NCBI GenBank assembly: GCA_964405435.1
Contig: CAYOOD010000019.1
Location: 1 to 64,000, forward strand
Source of the DNA: DVEG01 sp964405435
GTDB taxonomy: Bacteria; Cyanobacteriota; Cyanobacteriia; Cyanobacteriales; Oscillatoriaceae
DNA length: 64,000 bases
Reading direction: 5' to 3'
The notes below the pieces were generated by a model that was given only the letters and a program-made list of their open reading frames with translations, made no database searches and was not told the DNA's origin. How positions within the stretch are numbered: the first letter of the stretch is position 1; each line of letters starts with the position of its first letter. A program made the translations under genes and the position numbers. This document shows positions 34,193 through 42,015 of the stretch, piece by piece.

Positions 34193-36121
34193 ATGAGTAT
34201 CTTTACACTGCAATCGGTAAAAAAAGACTTCGGCATCAAGGAAATCCTCAAAGATGCCAGCTTTAGCCTGGATGCCACGGATAAGGTGGGATTGATTGGC
34301 ACCAACGGTTCGGGCAAATCAACCCTGTTAAAAATTATCGCCGGGTTAGAACCCATCGACAGCGGTCAACTTTTGGTCAATTCCAACGTCCGCATCGTCT
34401 ACTTACCACAACAACCCGACTTGGATGAAAACCACACCGTACTGGAGCAGGTGTTTGCCGACAGCGGCGAACAGATGACGCTGGTGCGCGAATATGAAGA
34501 ACTCTCCGACAAACTCGCCCACGCGCAGGGAGACAGTCAGTTGATGTCCCGCCTGGGAGCTGTCATGCAGCAAATGGATGCAACGGGCGCGTGGGAACTG
34601 GAGACAAAAGCCAAAATTATCCTCAGCAAATTGGGAATCGAAGATTTCGACGCTCGCATCGGCAGCCTTTCCGGCGGCTATCGCAAGCGCATCGCCCTCG
34701 CGGCAGCGCTGCTCTCCGAGCCGGAAGTCTTGCTAATGGACGAACCCACCAACCACCTCGATGCCCTCTCCGTCGAGTGGTTGCAGAGTTATTTAAATCG
34801 GTTTCGCGGCGCAATTTTACTGATTACCCACGATCGCTATTTTCTCGATCGCGTCACCAATCGCATCCTCGAAATCGATCGGGGCGATTTGTATACCTAC
34901 AGCGGCAACTACTCTTATTATTTGGAGAAAAAAGCCGAAGCCGAAGAATCCGCCTTCAGCACGCAGCGCAAGCATCAGGGCGTCCTGCGCCGCGAACTGG
35001 AATGGCTCAAGCGCGGGCCAAAAGCTCGCAGCACCAAGCAAAAAGCTCGCATTCAGCGCATCGAACAGATGCAAGAGCGCGAGTTCAAACAGGTGCAGGG
35101 AAAAGTAGAAATTTCTACTCCCAGCCGCCGCATAGGCAAAAAAGTAATCGAATTAGAAAATATTTGCAAAAGTTACGGCGATCGCACCCTGATCAAAAAC
35201 TTCACCTACGAATTCGCCCCCGACGATCGCGTCGGCATCATTGGCGGCAACGGAGCCGGCAAATCCACCCTCCTCGACATCATCACCGGGCGCGCTCAGC
35301 CCGATTCCGGCACCGTCGAAATCGGCTCTACCATTCACATCGGCTATTTCGACCAGCATTCAGAAGACTTGCTCGCTGCCCTGAATGAAAATCAGCGCGT
35401 CATCGATTACGTTAAAGAAGTCGGAGAATACGTCAAAACCGCCGACGGCACCTTAATCACCGCCTCCCAAATGTTGGAGAAATTTCTCTTCCCCGGAAAT
35501 CAGCAATACGCGCCCATTCACAAACTTTCCGGCGGAGAAAAGCGCCGCCTGTTCCTGTTGAACGTGCTGATGAGCGCTCCCAACGTGCTGATTTTGGACG
35601 AACCCACCAACGATTTAGACGTGCAGACGCTTTCCGTACTGGAAGAATACCTCGAAGATTTCAACGGCTGCGTCATCGCCGTGTCGCACGATCGCTACTT
35701 CCTCGATCGCACTGCTGACGCGATTTTTGCCTTTGAAGAAGGAGGCAACCTGCGCCAGTATCCCGGCAATTACTCCGTGTATTTAGATTACAAGCAAGCC
35801 GAGGAAGAAGAAAAAGCCCGCCAAGCAGCGACGGTTAAAGAAAAGCCGAAAGAAGCGCAGCCGAAATCGTGGAAGTCAGCCGATCCCAACAAACCGCGCA
35901 AGCTTTCCTCGAAAGAAAAGCGCGAATACGAGCAACTGGAGGGCAAAATCGCGCAGTTGGAAGCGGAGAAAGCGGAGCTGGAGAAAGCGCTCTACAGTGC
36001 TGCGCCCGGAGAAGTCAGCCGCGTGCAACAACTGCACGAGCAGGTAGAGGCGATCGCGCAGGCGATCGACGCGGCAACCGAGCGGTGGATGGAATTGGCA
36101 GAGGTGGCTGAGCAAACCTGA
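34193..36121 (+). CDS. ABC-F subfamily ATPase (Uup-like)
   Basis: Two ABC nucleotide-binding domains in one 642-residue soluble chain and no membrane segments. Domain 1: Walker A GTNGSGKST, signature LSGGYRKRIALA, Walker B VLLMDEPTNHLD. Domain 2: GGNGAGKST, LSGGEKRRLFLLNVL, VLILDEPTNDLD. The domains are joined by the ABC-F linker, and the C-terminus has a coiled coil (LSSKEKREYEQLEGKIAQLEAEKAELEK) typical of Uup. ABC-F proteins act on ribosomes or, for Uup, in DNA/ribosome-related processes. ATG 34193 is preferred over the in-frame start six codons upstream. Confidence 0.92.
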   Translation: MSIFTLQSVKKDFGIKEILKDASFSLDATDKVGLIGTNGSGKSTLLKIIAGLEPIDSGQLLVNSNVRIVYLPQQPDLDENHTVLEQVFADSGEQMTLVREYEELSDKLAHAQGDSQLMSRLGAVMQQMDATGAWELETKAKIILSKLGIEDFDARIGSLSGGYRKRIALAAALLSEPEVLLMDEPTNHLDALSVEWLQSYLNRFRGAILLITHDRYFLDRVTNRILEIDRGDLYTYSGNYSYYLEKKAEAEESAFSTQRKHQGVLRRELEWLKRGPKARSTKQKARIQRIEQMQEREFKQVQGKVEISTPSRRIGKKVIELENICKSYGDRTLIKNFTYEFAPDDRVGIIGGNGAGKSTLLDIITGRAQPDSGTVEIGSTIHIGYFDQHSEDLLAALNENQRVIDYVKEVGEYVKTADGTLITASQMLEKFLFPGNQQYAPIHKLSGGEKRRLFLLNVLMSAPNVLILDEPTNDLDVQTLSVLEEYLEDFNGCVIAVSHDRYFLDRTADAIFAFEEGGNLRQYPGNYSVYLDYKQAEEEEKARQAATVKEKPKEAQPKSWKSADPNKPRKLSSKEKREYEQLEGKIAQLEAEKAELEKALYSAAPGEVSRVQQLHEQVEAIAQAIDAATERWMELAEVAEQT

Positions 36122-36198
36122 TAGTATATTTTCCGGGGCACCGAGCAGTGGTGTCCCTCGGAAAGTATTATATCTGCGATCGAGCGACAGGAATCTAC

Positions 36199-36825
36199 AT
36201 GAGTTTAACTTGCAAGCAACTTTTGCAAAAGTATCCTGAACCGTGGCACGCCGCCACCGTGCATCCTTTTTTGGAGCAGTGCAAATTAGGAACAATTCAA
36301 CCGCAGCAATTCAATACCTGGCTCTCGCAAGATTATCTATTTGTTGTCGAGTTCGCGCGGATGCTGGCGCGAGTATTAACTGCTGCCCCTGCGCATCATT
36401 TTGATGTCTTATTAGGAGGATTGAGCGCTCTCAAAGACGAGTTGAACTGGTTTAAAGCCAAAGCAGGCGATCGCCAGATTGCCCTCAACGTTCCCCAGCA
36501 GCCAACTTGTACGGAATACTGCCAGTGGATGTACAGTTTGGGAGCAGAGCCCTATCCCGTTCAAGCAACCGCATTGTGGGCGATTGAATTGGCGTACAAC
36601 CAAGGATGGCAATTGCCGGGAGCCATGCCGGAACCTTATGCAGAGTTTGCTTCTCGCTGGGGAAATCCGGGGTTTACAGAATATGTCCAACTGCTAGAAC
36701 AGCAAGCAGATGAAGTGCTGGCAACGGCACCGCCAGAAATCGGGCAGCAGGCTGAAGCTGCATTTTTGCAAGTGGCAAGATTGGAGAAAGATTTTTGGCA
36801 GATGGCTTTTAATGCCGCACAGTAG
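36199..36825 (+). CDS. TenA/THI-4 family protein (thiaminase II-like)
   Basis: A 208-residue, all-helical TenA-like protein. Seen: PWHAATVHPFLEQCKLGTI, LSQDYLFVVEFARMLARVL (with the conserved QDY), LGGLSALKDELNWF, and PVQATALWAIELAYNQGW with a catalytic-type Glu. TenA salvages degraded thiamine pyrimidines by hydrolysing aminopyrimidine. The conserved active-site Cys of true TenA cannot be clearly placed, so it may belong to the TenA_E type. ATG 36199 gives the family start; the upstream GTG at 36148 adds unrelated residues. No thi genes are adjacent. Confidence 0.85.
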   Translation: MSLTCKQLLQKYPEPWHAATVHPFLEQCKLGTIQPQQFNTWLSQDYLFVVEFARMLARVLTAAPAHHFDVLLGGLSALKDELNWFKAKAGDRQIALNVPQQPTCTEYCQWMYSLGAEPYPVQATALWAIELAYNQGWQLPGAMPEPYAEFASRWGNPGFTEYVQLLEQQADEVLATAPPEIGQQAEAAFLQVARLEKDFWQMAFNAAQ

Positions 36826-36981
36826 CCGCTGCCTTCCCGCGTCCCTCCTTCAGCCAGCCAAATCTTAAGAAAATTGGAGGGGTAGAAAAAAGGCGCTCGG
36901 CAGGGGTTTTGATATAAGATGGGAAAAGTCGGGCGATCGCCCGCTACAAGCCCAGGAAATTGTACTGAAGAAGGGAAAAGC

Positions 36982-37401
36982 ATGACCCGCGCTATAATGG
37001 AAACGGACAAGGGCACGATCCACTTGGATTTGTTCGATCAGGACGCTCCGAACACGGTTAAAAATTTTGTAGAACTCTCTGAAAAAGGGTTTTACGACGG
37101 ACTCAAGTTTCACCGAGTTATCGACAATTTCGTCATTCAAGGCGGCTGCCCTCAAGGAACTGGAACGGGAGGTCCCGGCTATACGATTAAGTGTGAAATT
37201 AACAAAAATAAGCACCTGGCAGGTAGCTTGTCAATGGCTCACCGGGGACGCGATACCGGTGGCAGCCAATTTTTTATTTGCCACTCTCCCCAACCGCATT
37301 TAGATGGAATGCACACCGTCTTCGGCAGAACGCAAGATATGGAAGTCGTCAACGCCATCCGCCAAGGCGACAAGATTCTTTCCGTCAAAATCGAACGCTA
37401 G
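36982..37401 (+). CDS. Cyclophilin-type peptidyl-prolyl isomerase
   Basis: A compact 139-residue cyclophilin: GTIHLDLFDQDAPNTVKNFVEL, the catalytic Arg and Phe in FHRVIDNFVIQGG, GSLSMAHRGRDTGGSQFFI and HTVFGRTQDMEVV. It speeds cis-trans isomerisation of X-Pro bonds. No signal peptide, so it is cytoplasmic. The frame runs upstream, but ATG 36982 has AAGGGA in front and matches the family start. The 156 bases before it contain a CGGGCGATCGCCCG palindrome. Confidence 0.93.
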   Translation: MTRAIMETDKGTIHLDLFDQDAPNTVKNFVELSEKGFYDGLKFHRVIDNFVIQGGCPQGTGTGGPGYTIKCEINKNKHLAGSLSMAHRGRDTGGSQFFICHSPQPHLDGMHTVFGRTQDMEVVNAIRQGDKILSVKIER

Positions 37402-37467
37402 TCGCGGCAGCTTGGCTGGCGCGTTTTGAAAGTTAACCGATCGCTGGGTATCAAACATTTCGGTCAA

Positions 37468-37516
37468 CCCCCTGCTCCCGCAAAAAATCGGAACGATCGG
37501 TTGCAGGAGTAGGGGG
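37468..37516 (+). terminator. Stem-loop after the cyclophilin gene
   Basis: An 11-bp stem CCCCCTGCTCC (37468-37478) with GGAGTAGGGGG (37506-37516), one G-T pair, and a 27-base loop. It lies in the 187-base gap after the isomerase gene. There is no T run, so terminator function is uncertain. Confidence 0.4.
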
Positions 37517-37588
37517 CGATCGACAATCGCGCGAAAAGCGCCCCAACCAGACTAATTTTCAAGTGTCGAAAGATTGAGAACGAGCCGA

Positions 37589-38077
37589 ATGCTGACTCCC
37601 ACAACTGAAGAACTCCGCAGCCAGTGCATCCAATTTCTAGAAAAGCCTCCTCAGCAGCGCTTGCAGGTGCTTAAAAATATCGGCTTAGCGCGGTACGATT
37701 TTTTAACAAAACTCCCCTCAACAGAAGCCAACATCGCCTGCCTCATGCGCTTTCTGGGAAATCGCCAGCAAGTGAAATTTCCCAACCTTCGAGGCGCTGA
37801 TTTATCCGGGTTAATTCTAGATGGCGTCAACTTCATCCGGGGCGATTTGACAGGAGCCAATCTCCGAGGCAGTCGATTAGTCAATGGCGACTTATTATTT
37901 GCCAATTTTACGGGCGCTGATTTGAGAAATGCCGATTTAACGGGGGCAACGCTCAATGAAACAATTTGGACGGGTGCCCTAGTAGAGGGCTGTCAGTTTG
38001 GCGCAGGAATTGGCATCATGGAGGAGCAGTATCGAGCATTAAAAAATCGCGGCGCTCGGTTTGCTGAGATGGGGTAA
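37589..38077 (+). CDS. Pentapeptide repeat protein, small
   Basis: A 162-residue protein. The N-terminal 65 residues are helical (TTEELRSQCIQFLEKPPQQRLQVLKNIGL), then a right-handed pentapeptide helix A(D/N)LxG with units such as LRGADLSGLIL, GDLTGANLRGSRL and ADLRNADLTGATL, about 12 units. The C-terminus (EEQYRALKNRGARFAEMG) caps the helix. Such proteins are cytoplasmic or lumenal with mostly unknown roles. ATG 37589 is taken over the in-frame TTG at 37574. The next gene starts 31 bases after its stop. Confidence 0.85.
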   Translation: MLTPTTEELRSQCIQFLEKPPQQRLQVLKNIGLARYDFLTKLPSTEANIACLMRFLGNRQQVKFPNLRGADLSGLILDGVNFIRGDLTGANLRGSRLVNGDLLFANFTGADLRNADLTGATLNETIWTGALVEGCQFGAGIGIMEEQYRALKNRGARFAEMG

Positions 38078-38108
38078 AATTTTTCTACCTTTACAATCCA
38101 TACCGACA

Positions 38109-38495
38109 ATGACGCAAATCAACGAGCCGGCTGTCGTGGCTGAGGTAAGAGAACTGTATCTAAAATATGAAAAAGCGCTGTGTACAAATGACGTTGAAAC
38201 CCTGAGTAATTTATTTTGGGATTCGCCGGAAGTCGTGCGTTTCGGCATCACCGAGAACCTCTACGGCAGCGCGGAAATTAAAGCCTTTCGCCAGTCGCGA
38301 TCGCCTGCAAATATCGATCGGGAAATGTTTAACCTCAAAGTCGTCGCCTTCGATGCAGATACGGCATCGGTGACGCTGGAATTTCGCCGCGCGATCGCTA
38401 GCGTCGATCGCCAGGGGCGGCAAAGTCAAATGTGGCGCAAATTTCCCGACGGTTGGAAGATAGTTTCTGCTCACGTTTCTTACTTGCCGGTGTAG
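38109..38495 (+). CDS. SnoaL/NTF2-like protein (AtzH/HpxZ family)
   Basis: A 128-residue NTF2-like protein: AEVRELYLKYEKALCTNDVETLSNLFWDSPEVVRFGITENLYG, a charged pocket region IKAFRQSRSPAN, and the ending GRQSQMWRKFPDGWKIVSAHVSYLP. It matches the DUF3225 (HpxZ/AtzH-like) family, members of which occur with amidases and purine catabolism genes. No such genes are adjacent. ATG 38109 (MTQINEP) is the family start; the longer frame overlaps the upstream gene. Confidence 0.85.
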   Translation: MTQINEPAVVAEVRELYLKYEKALCTNDVETLSNLFWDSPEVVRFGITENLYGSAEIKAFRQSRSPANIDREMFNLKVVAFDADTASVTLEFRRAIASVDRQGRQSQMWRKFPDGWKIVSAHVSYLPV

Positions 38496-38558
38496 CAAAC
38501 AAGCCTGCACAGTAGAGATCGATCGCCAACACGGATAAAAAGATTTTTTTTCAATTCG

Positions 38559-38582
38559 CGCCTCTACCGACAGGTAGGGGCG
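38559..38582 (+). terminator. Hairpin after the NTF2-like gene
   Basis: A 10-bp stem CGCCTCTACC / GGTAGGGGCG around the loop GACA, 64 bases after the stop and directly after a T run. It may end the upstream transcript or be one of the short GTAGGGGCG repeats seen between cyanobacterial genes. Confidence 0.45.
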
Positions 38583-38768
38583 TTTCCTCGGGTGGCGAAA
38601 CTCCTGTTAAAAGGGGCCATTAAAGTCATTAGTAAAACAATCAAAACCTTTCTAAAGAGAGTTTTTTATAGGGCGCAGTTGTGCAGTTTTAACTTGCCAC
38701 CTATCAAAAGTTATAGAAGCATGTAAAATAAGGCTATATAAAAAGAAAGAAGAAAGCTCGACCGTTCT

Positions 38769-38963
38769 ATGGCTTATTTATTTGACGGCACTGCGGTTAC
38801 AATTGGTAACTATTTAGCAGCCTTGGCAATTGGCGACTATGCCAAAGCGATCGCCATTTACCGGCTGTTAACTGACTTGGCGGAAAATGAGCAAGAGCTT
38901 GAGCGCCTTGCTCAACTGAAAAAAAAACTCGGGCTGTCTGACGACAGCCCAGAACGCGACTAG
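38769..38963 (+). CDS. Small hypothetical protein, 64 aa
   Basis: Not recognised. ATG with an upstream GAAAGAAGAAAG box and a TATA-like GGCTATATAAAA that could be a promoter. The first 35 residues are hydrophobic and alanine-rich (NYLAALAIGDYAKAIAIYRLLTDL), and the rest is a charged helix (AENEQELERLAQLKKKLGL). It could be a peripheral or one-TPR-like helical-hairpin protein. Convergent with the THUMP methyltransferase gene, 41 bases away. Confidence 0.6.
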   Translation: MAYLFDGTAVTIGNYLAALAIGDYAKAIAIYRLLTDLAENEQELERLAQLKKKLGLSDDSPERD

Positions 38964-39004
38964 CTCAGCGTTTGGAGCTTCCTGGAAATGTCAAAAAAAT
39001 TTAT

Positions 39005-40129
39005 TTAATAAAGTTCATACTTCAATAACGTACATGCCAAAGCTCCATTATAGACGGGAAAGCGCCGAGACGATCTCAGCCCTATTCTTTTAGCCAGCTC
39101 CTTGTTTCCCGTCAAAATATAGGCAGTCCACCCTGTAAAGCGCTGCTTTAAAATATCGCCGAGCAGCTTGTAAAAATCTCCCAGTTCTCTCGCATCCCCT
39201 AGACGCTCTCCATAGGGAGGATTGCAAATCAAAAGTCCGCTGTCGGCTGGGGCTTCGAGGAAATATAATTCAGTTTGGGAAAATTTTATAGACTTGTCAA
39301 GTCCGCACTTTTGGGCATTGGCGCGAGCTTGCTTGAGAACCTCGCGATCGCGATCGCTCCCGCCAATGAGAGCTGGCAATTCTTCTAATTGACTGTTTTG
39401 CGCCTCCTCCCGGATTCCCTGCCACAGAGGCTCGTCAAAATCGCGCCAGCTCGTAAACCCAAAGCGATCGCGAAACAACCCAGGCGCAATATTCAGCGCC
39501 TTTAAACCCGCCTCCAGCGGCAGCGTTCCCGAACCGCAAAGGGGATCTAAAAACGGCAGAGTGGGGTCATATTCAGCCAGATCGAGAATAGCAGCCGCCA
39601 GCGTTTCTTTGAGCGGTGCATTTCCCATTGCGGCGCGATAACCCCGGCGGTGCAAACTCCCGCCAGAACTATCCAAACTGAGCGTACAGCGATCTTCGCG
39701 AATGTGAACGTTAATCAAAATATCGGGATTTTGGATATCGACGCTCGATCGCTGCCCGTATTGATTGCGCTGTAAATCGACGATCGCATTTTTCACCTGC
39801 AGCGCTGTAAAATGGGTGTGGTTGAGCAGTTGGTTGCCGCCCGTACAATCGACGGCTATCGTATTATCTGGGCTGAGATAGTCATCCCAGGATATTTTCT
39901 GCACCTCCCGATAGAGCATGTCGGCATTGAGACAGCGAAATTCTCGGATGGGCACCAGCACCCGAAACAGCGTCCGCGCCCAGAGATTGACGCGGTAAAG
40001 CAAAGCTTTATCGCCTGCAAAATGTACCCCGGCAAAATCCGGGCGCACTTCCTGCGCTCCCAAACTTTCTAATTCTCGGGCGGCGATCGCTTCTAAAGAG
40101 CGTGCAACTGTCGCAAAGTATTGATTCAT
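39005..40129 (-). CDS. THUMP-domain 23S rRNA guanine-N2 methyltransferase (RlmL N-type)
   Basis: A 374-residue RNA methyltransferase. The N-terminus (YFATVARSLEAIAARELESLGA) and the THUMP region to about 150 bind RNA. The catalytic domain has motif I DPLCGSGTLPLEAG (near 195) and motif IV NPPYGERLG (near 300), the NPPY of N2-guanine methylases. It corresponds to the RlmL half of E. coli RlmKL. It is divergent from purT; the 96-base gap (40130-40225) must hold both promoters. Confidence 0.9.
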   Translation of the reverse strand: MNQYFATVARSLEAIAARELESLGAQEVRPDFAGVHFAGDKALLYRVNLWARTLFRVLVPIREFRCLNADMLYREVQKISWDDYLSPDNTIAVDCTGGNQLLNHTHFTALQVKNAIVDLQRNQYGQRSSVDIQNPDILINVHIREDRCTLSLDSSGGSLHRRGYRAAMGNAPLKETLAAAILDLAEYDPTLPFLDPLCGSGTLPLEAGLKALNIAPGLFRDRFGFTSWRDFDEPLWQGIREEAQNSQLEELPALIGGSDRDREVLKQARANAQKCGLDKSIKFSQTELYFLEAPADSGLLICNPPYGERLGDARELGDFYKLLGDILKQRFTGWTAYILTGNKELAKRIGLRSSRRFPVYNGALACTLLKYELY

Positions 40130-40225
40130 GGTAGAAAACGCCCGCGCTTCCAGGGTGAGGGCATTTGGTTTTACAATATATTAGATCGTTGTCTCTCTCA
40201 TATTCTATCAATCGGGGGAAAACTT

Positions 40226-41386
40226 ATGAAATTGCCACAAAAATTAATGTTGTTGGGTTCGGGGGAACTCGGCAAAGAATTTGTCATCGCGGCTCAACGC
40301 CTCGGCAATTACGTTATTGCCGTCGATCGCTACGACAACGCCCCCGCTATGCAAGTGGCGGATGCGCGGGAAGTGATTTCCATGCTGAGCGCCGAAGATT
40401 TGGAAAGAGTCGTGCAAAAACACCAACCCAATTACATCATACCAGAAATCGAGGCAATCCGCACGGAAAAATTGTTAGAATTTGAGCAGCGGGGAATAAC
40501 AGTTATTCCGACGGCGAAAGCCACCGACTACACGATGAACCGCGATCGCATTCGCGAACTGGCTGGAAAGGAATTAGGCGTCAGAACGGCGAAATATGCC
40601 TATGCGACAACTTTAGAGGAGCTGATAGAAGTTTCCAAAGAGATCGGATTTCCTAATGTCGTCAAACCCGTGATGTCCTCGTCTGGAAAAGGACAGTCGG
40701 TAGTCAAAGACGCGAGTGAGGTAGAAAAAGCGTGGAATTACGCGATCGCCGGTTCGCGGGGAGACACGCAAAAAGTTATCGTCGAAGAATTCATCAATTT
40801 TGAAATAGAAATTACCCTCCTGACAGTAAAACAGTGGAATGCGCCGACGATTTTCTGCCCGCCCATCGGACACCGGCAGGAACGCGGCGACTATCAAGAA
40901 TCGTGGCAGCCGGCAGAAATTTCCGAGGAACGAGTGCGGGAAGCACAAGCGATCGCGCAAAAAGTAACCGATGCCTTGGGAGGCGCTGGCATCTTCGGCG
41001 TCGAGTTCTTCATTGCCAAAGACGAAGTAATTTTCTCCGAACTTTCCCCCCGCCCCCACGACACCGGCATGGTGACGTTAATTTCGCAAAATCTCAACGA
41101 ATTTGAACTGCACTTGAGAGCCGTTTTGGGCTTGCCCATCCCCAAAATCGAACAGCTCGGCGCTTCCGCCAGTGCTGTAATTTTAGCCAATGAGCAGTCC
41201 GATTCGATTTACTTTGAAGGCGTCGCCGATGCGCTGTCAGAGCCCGATGTAGACGTGCGGTTATTTGGGAAACCCGATTCCCGCCCCTTCCGGCGTATGG
41301 GAGTTGCTTTAGCGAAAGCGAGCACTATTCAGGAAGCGCGAGAGAAAGCAACGCGGGCAGCGAGTCAAGTTACAATAGTCAGATAG
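40226..41386 (+). CDS. purT: Formate-dependent GAR formyltransferase
   Basis: An ATP-grasp enzyme that formylates glycinamide ribonucleotide with formate and ATP in purine synthesis. Seen: LMLLGSGELGKEFVIAAQRLGNYVIAVDRY at the start, IPEIEAIRTEKL, GFPNVVKPVMSSSGKGQSVV (ATP-grasp lysine), and FGVEFFIAKDEVIFSELSPRPHDTGMVTL. 386 residues, normal length. ATG 40226 is preceded by GGGGGAA at 7-9 bases; the longer upstream frame runs through the promoter region. Confidence 0.95.
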   Translation: MKLPQKLMLLGSGELGKEFVIAAQRLGNYVIAVDRYDNAPAMQVADAREVISMLSAEDLERVVQKHQPNYIIPEIEAIRTEKLLEFEQRGITVIPTAKATDYTMNRDRIRELAGKELGVRTAKYAYATTLEELIEVSKEIGFPNVVKPVMSSSGKGQSVVKDASEVEKAWNYAIAGSRGDTQKVIVEEFINFEIEITLLTVKQWNAPTIFCPPIGHRQERGDYQESWQPAEISEERVREAQAIAQKVTDALGGAGIFGVEFFIAKDEVIFSELSPRPHDTGMVTLISQNLNEFELHLRAVLGLPIPKIEQLGASASAVILANEQSDSIYFEGVADALSEPDVDVRLFGKPDSRPFRRMGVALAKASTIQEAREKATRAASQVTIVR

Positions 41387-41548
41387 ACGAGCCCCTTCCT
41401 CGTTCCTAGGGCAATGGCGGAGGTAAGCTGTAGCGACTGGGAACGAGAAAGGCGATCGCGCAGTGCCATTATCTTTGCCGTAAAATCCTGAGATGCGCGA
41501 TAATTTAACTGGAGAGTTTGCCTTAAAGAATAGTCCGAGAGGTTCGGG

Positions 41549-41779
41549 ATGGCTGCACGCTATATTTTAAGCGAATATTTAGACAAAGCCATATCACAGG
41601 CTGTCTATGACAAGCTCGAAGACGGAAGCTTTGCCGGTCGGATTCCCTGCTGTAAAGGAGTGTTCGCGTTTGCAGAAACATTGCGCGAGTGCGAGAACGA
41701 GTTGCGCTCGACTTTAGAAGACTGGATTCTGGTAGGACTAAAACTTGGCCATCCTTTGCCTGCGATCGAAAATCTGTGA
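41549..41779 (+). CDS. HicB-like antitoxin-type protein
   Basis: A 76-residue protein with the partial RNase H-like fold of HicB: LEDGSFAGRIPCCKGVFAFAETLRECENELRSTLEDWILVGLKLGHPLP. HicB proteins block the HicA mRNA interferase. No HicA frame lies next to it, only a 27-codon frame overlapping its end. It may be an orphan antitoxin or a degraded pair. No DNA-binding C-terminal domain is present. Confidence 0.8.
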   Translation: MAARYILSEYLDKAISQAVYDKLEDGSFAGRIPCCKGVFAFAETLRECENELRSTLEDWILVGLKLGHPLPAIENL

Positions 41780-41859
41780 CTCAACTGCTCGTGATGATTC
41801 GGGAAGTGGAGGAAATTATCGATCGCGAGCTTCTGGTTGATGAGTGGAATAGCTTATAA
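41776..41859 (+). CDS. Possible 27-aa peptide overlapping hicB-like stop
   Basis: A GTG start overlaps the stop of the HicB-like gene by 4 bases and reads TQLLVMIREVEEIIDRELLVDEW, an acidic amphipathic helix. The coupling is typical of real small genes, but the length is too short to judge and it is not HicA. Confidence 0.3.
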   Translation: MTQLLVMIREVEEIIDRELLVDEWNSL

Positions 41860-42015
41860 GTGTCAGATATGCTAGGCGGTGAACCTGGCTATTAGCCGTT
41901 TGAGTGAGTCAACAGGCGATCGCTCCTACTAAAAAAAGTGCAGCGCCGTACAAGGGATTATTTATGGGAAAATTGAGGTGTAGATAATTTCCTACTCCCC
42001 CTCTCGCTAAAACCC

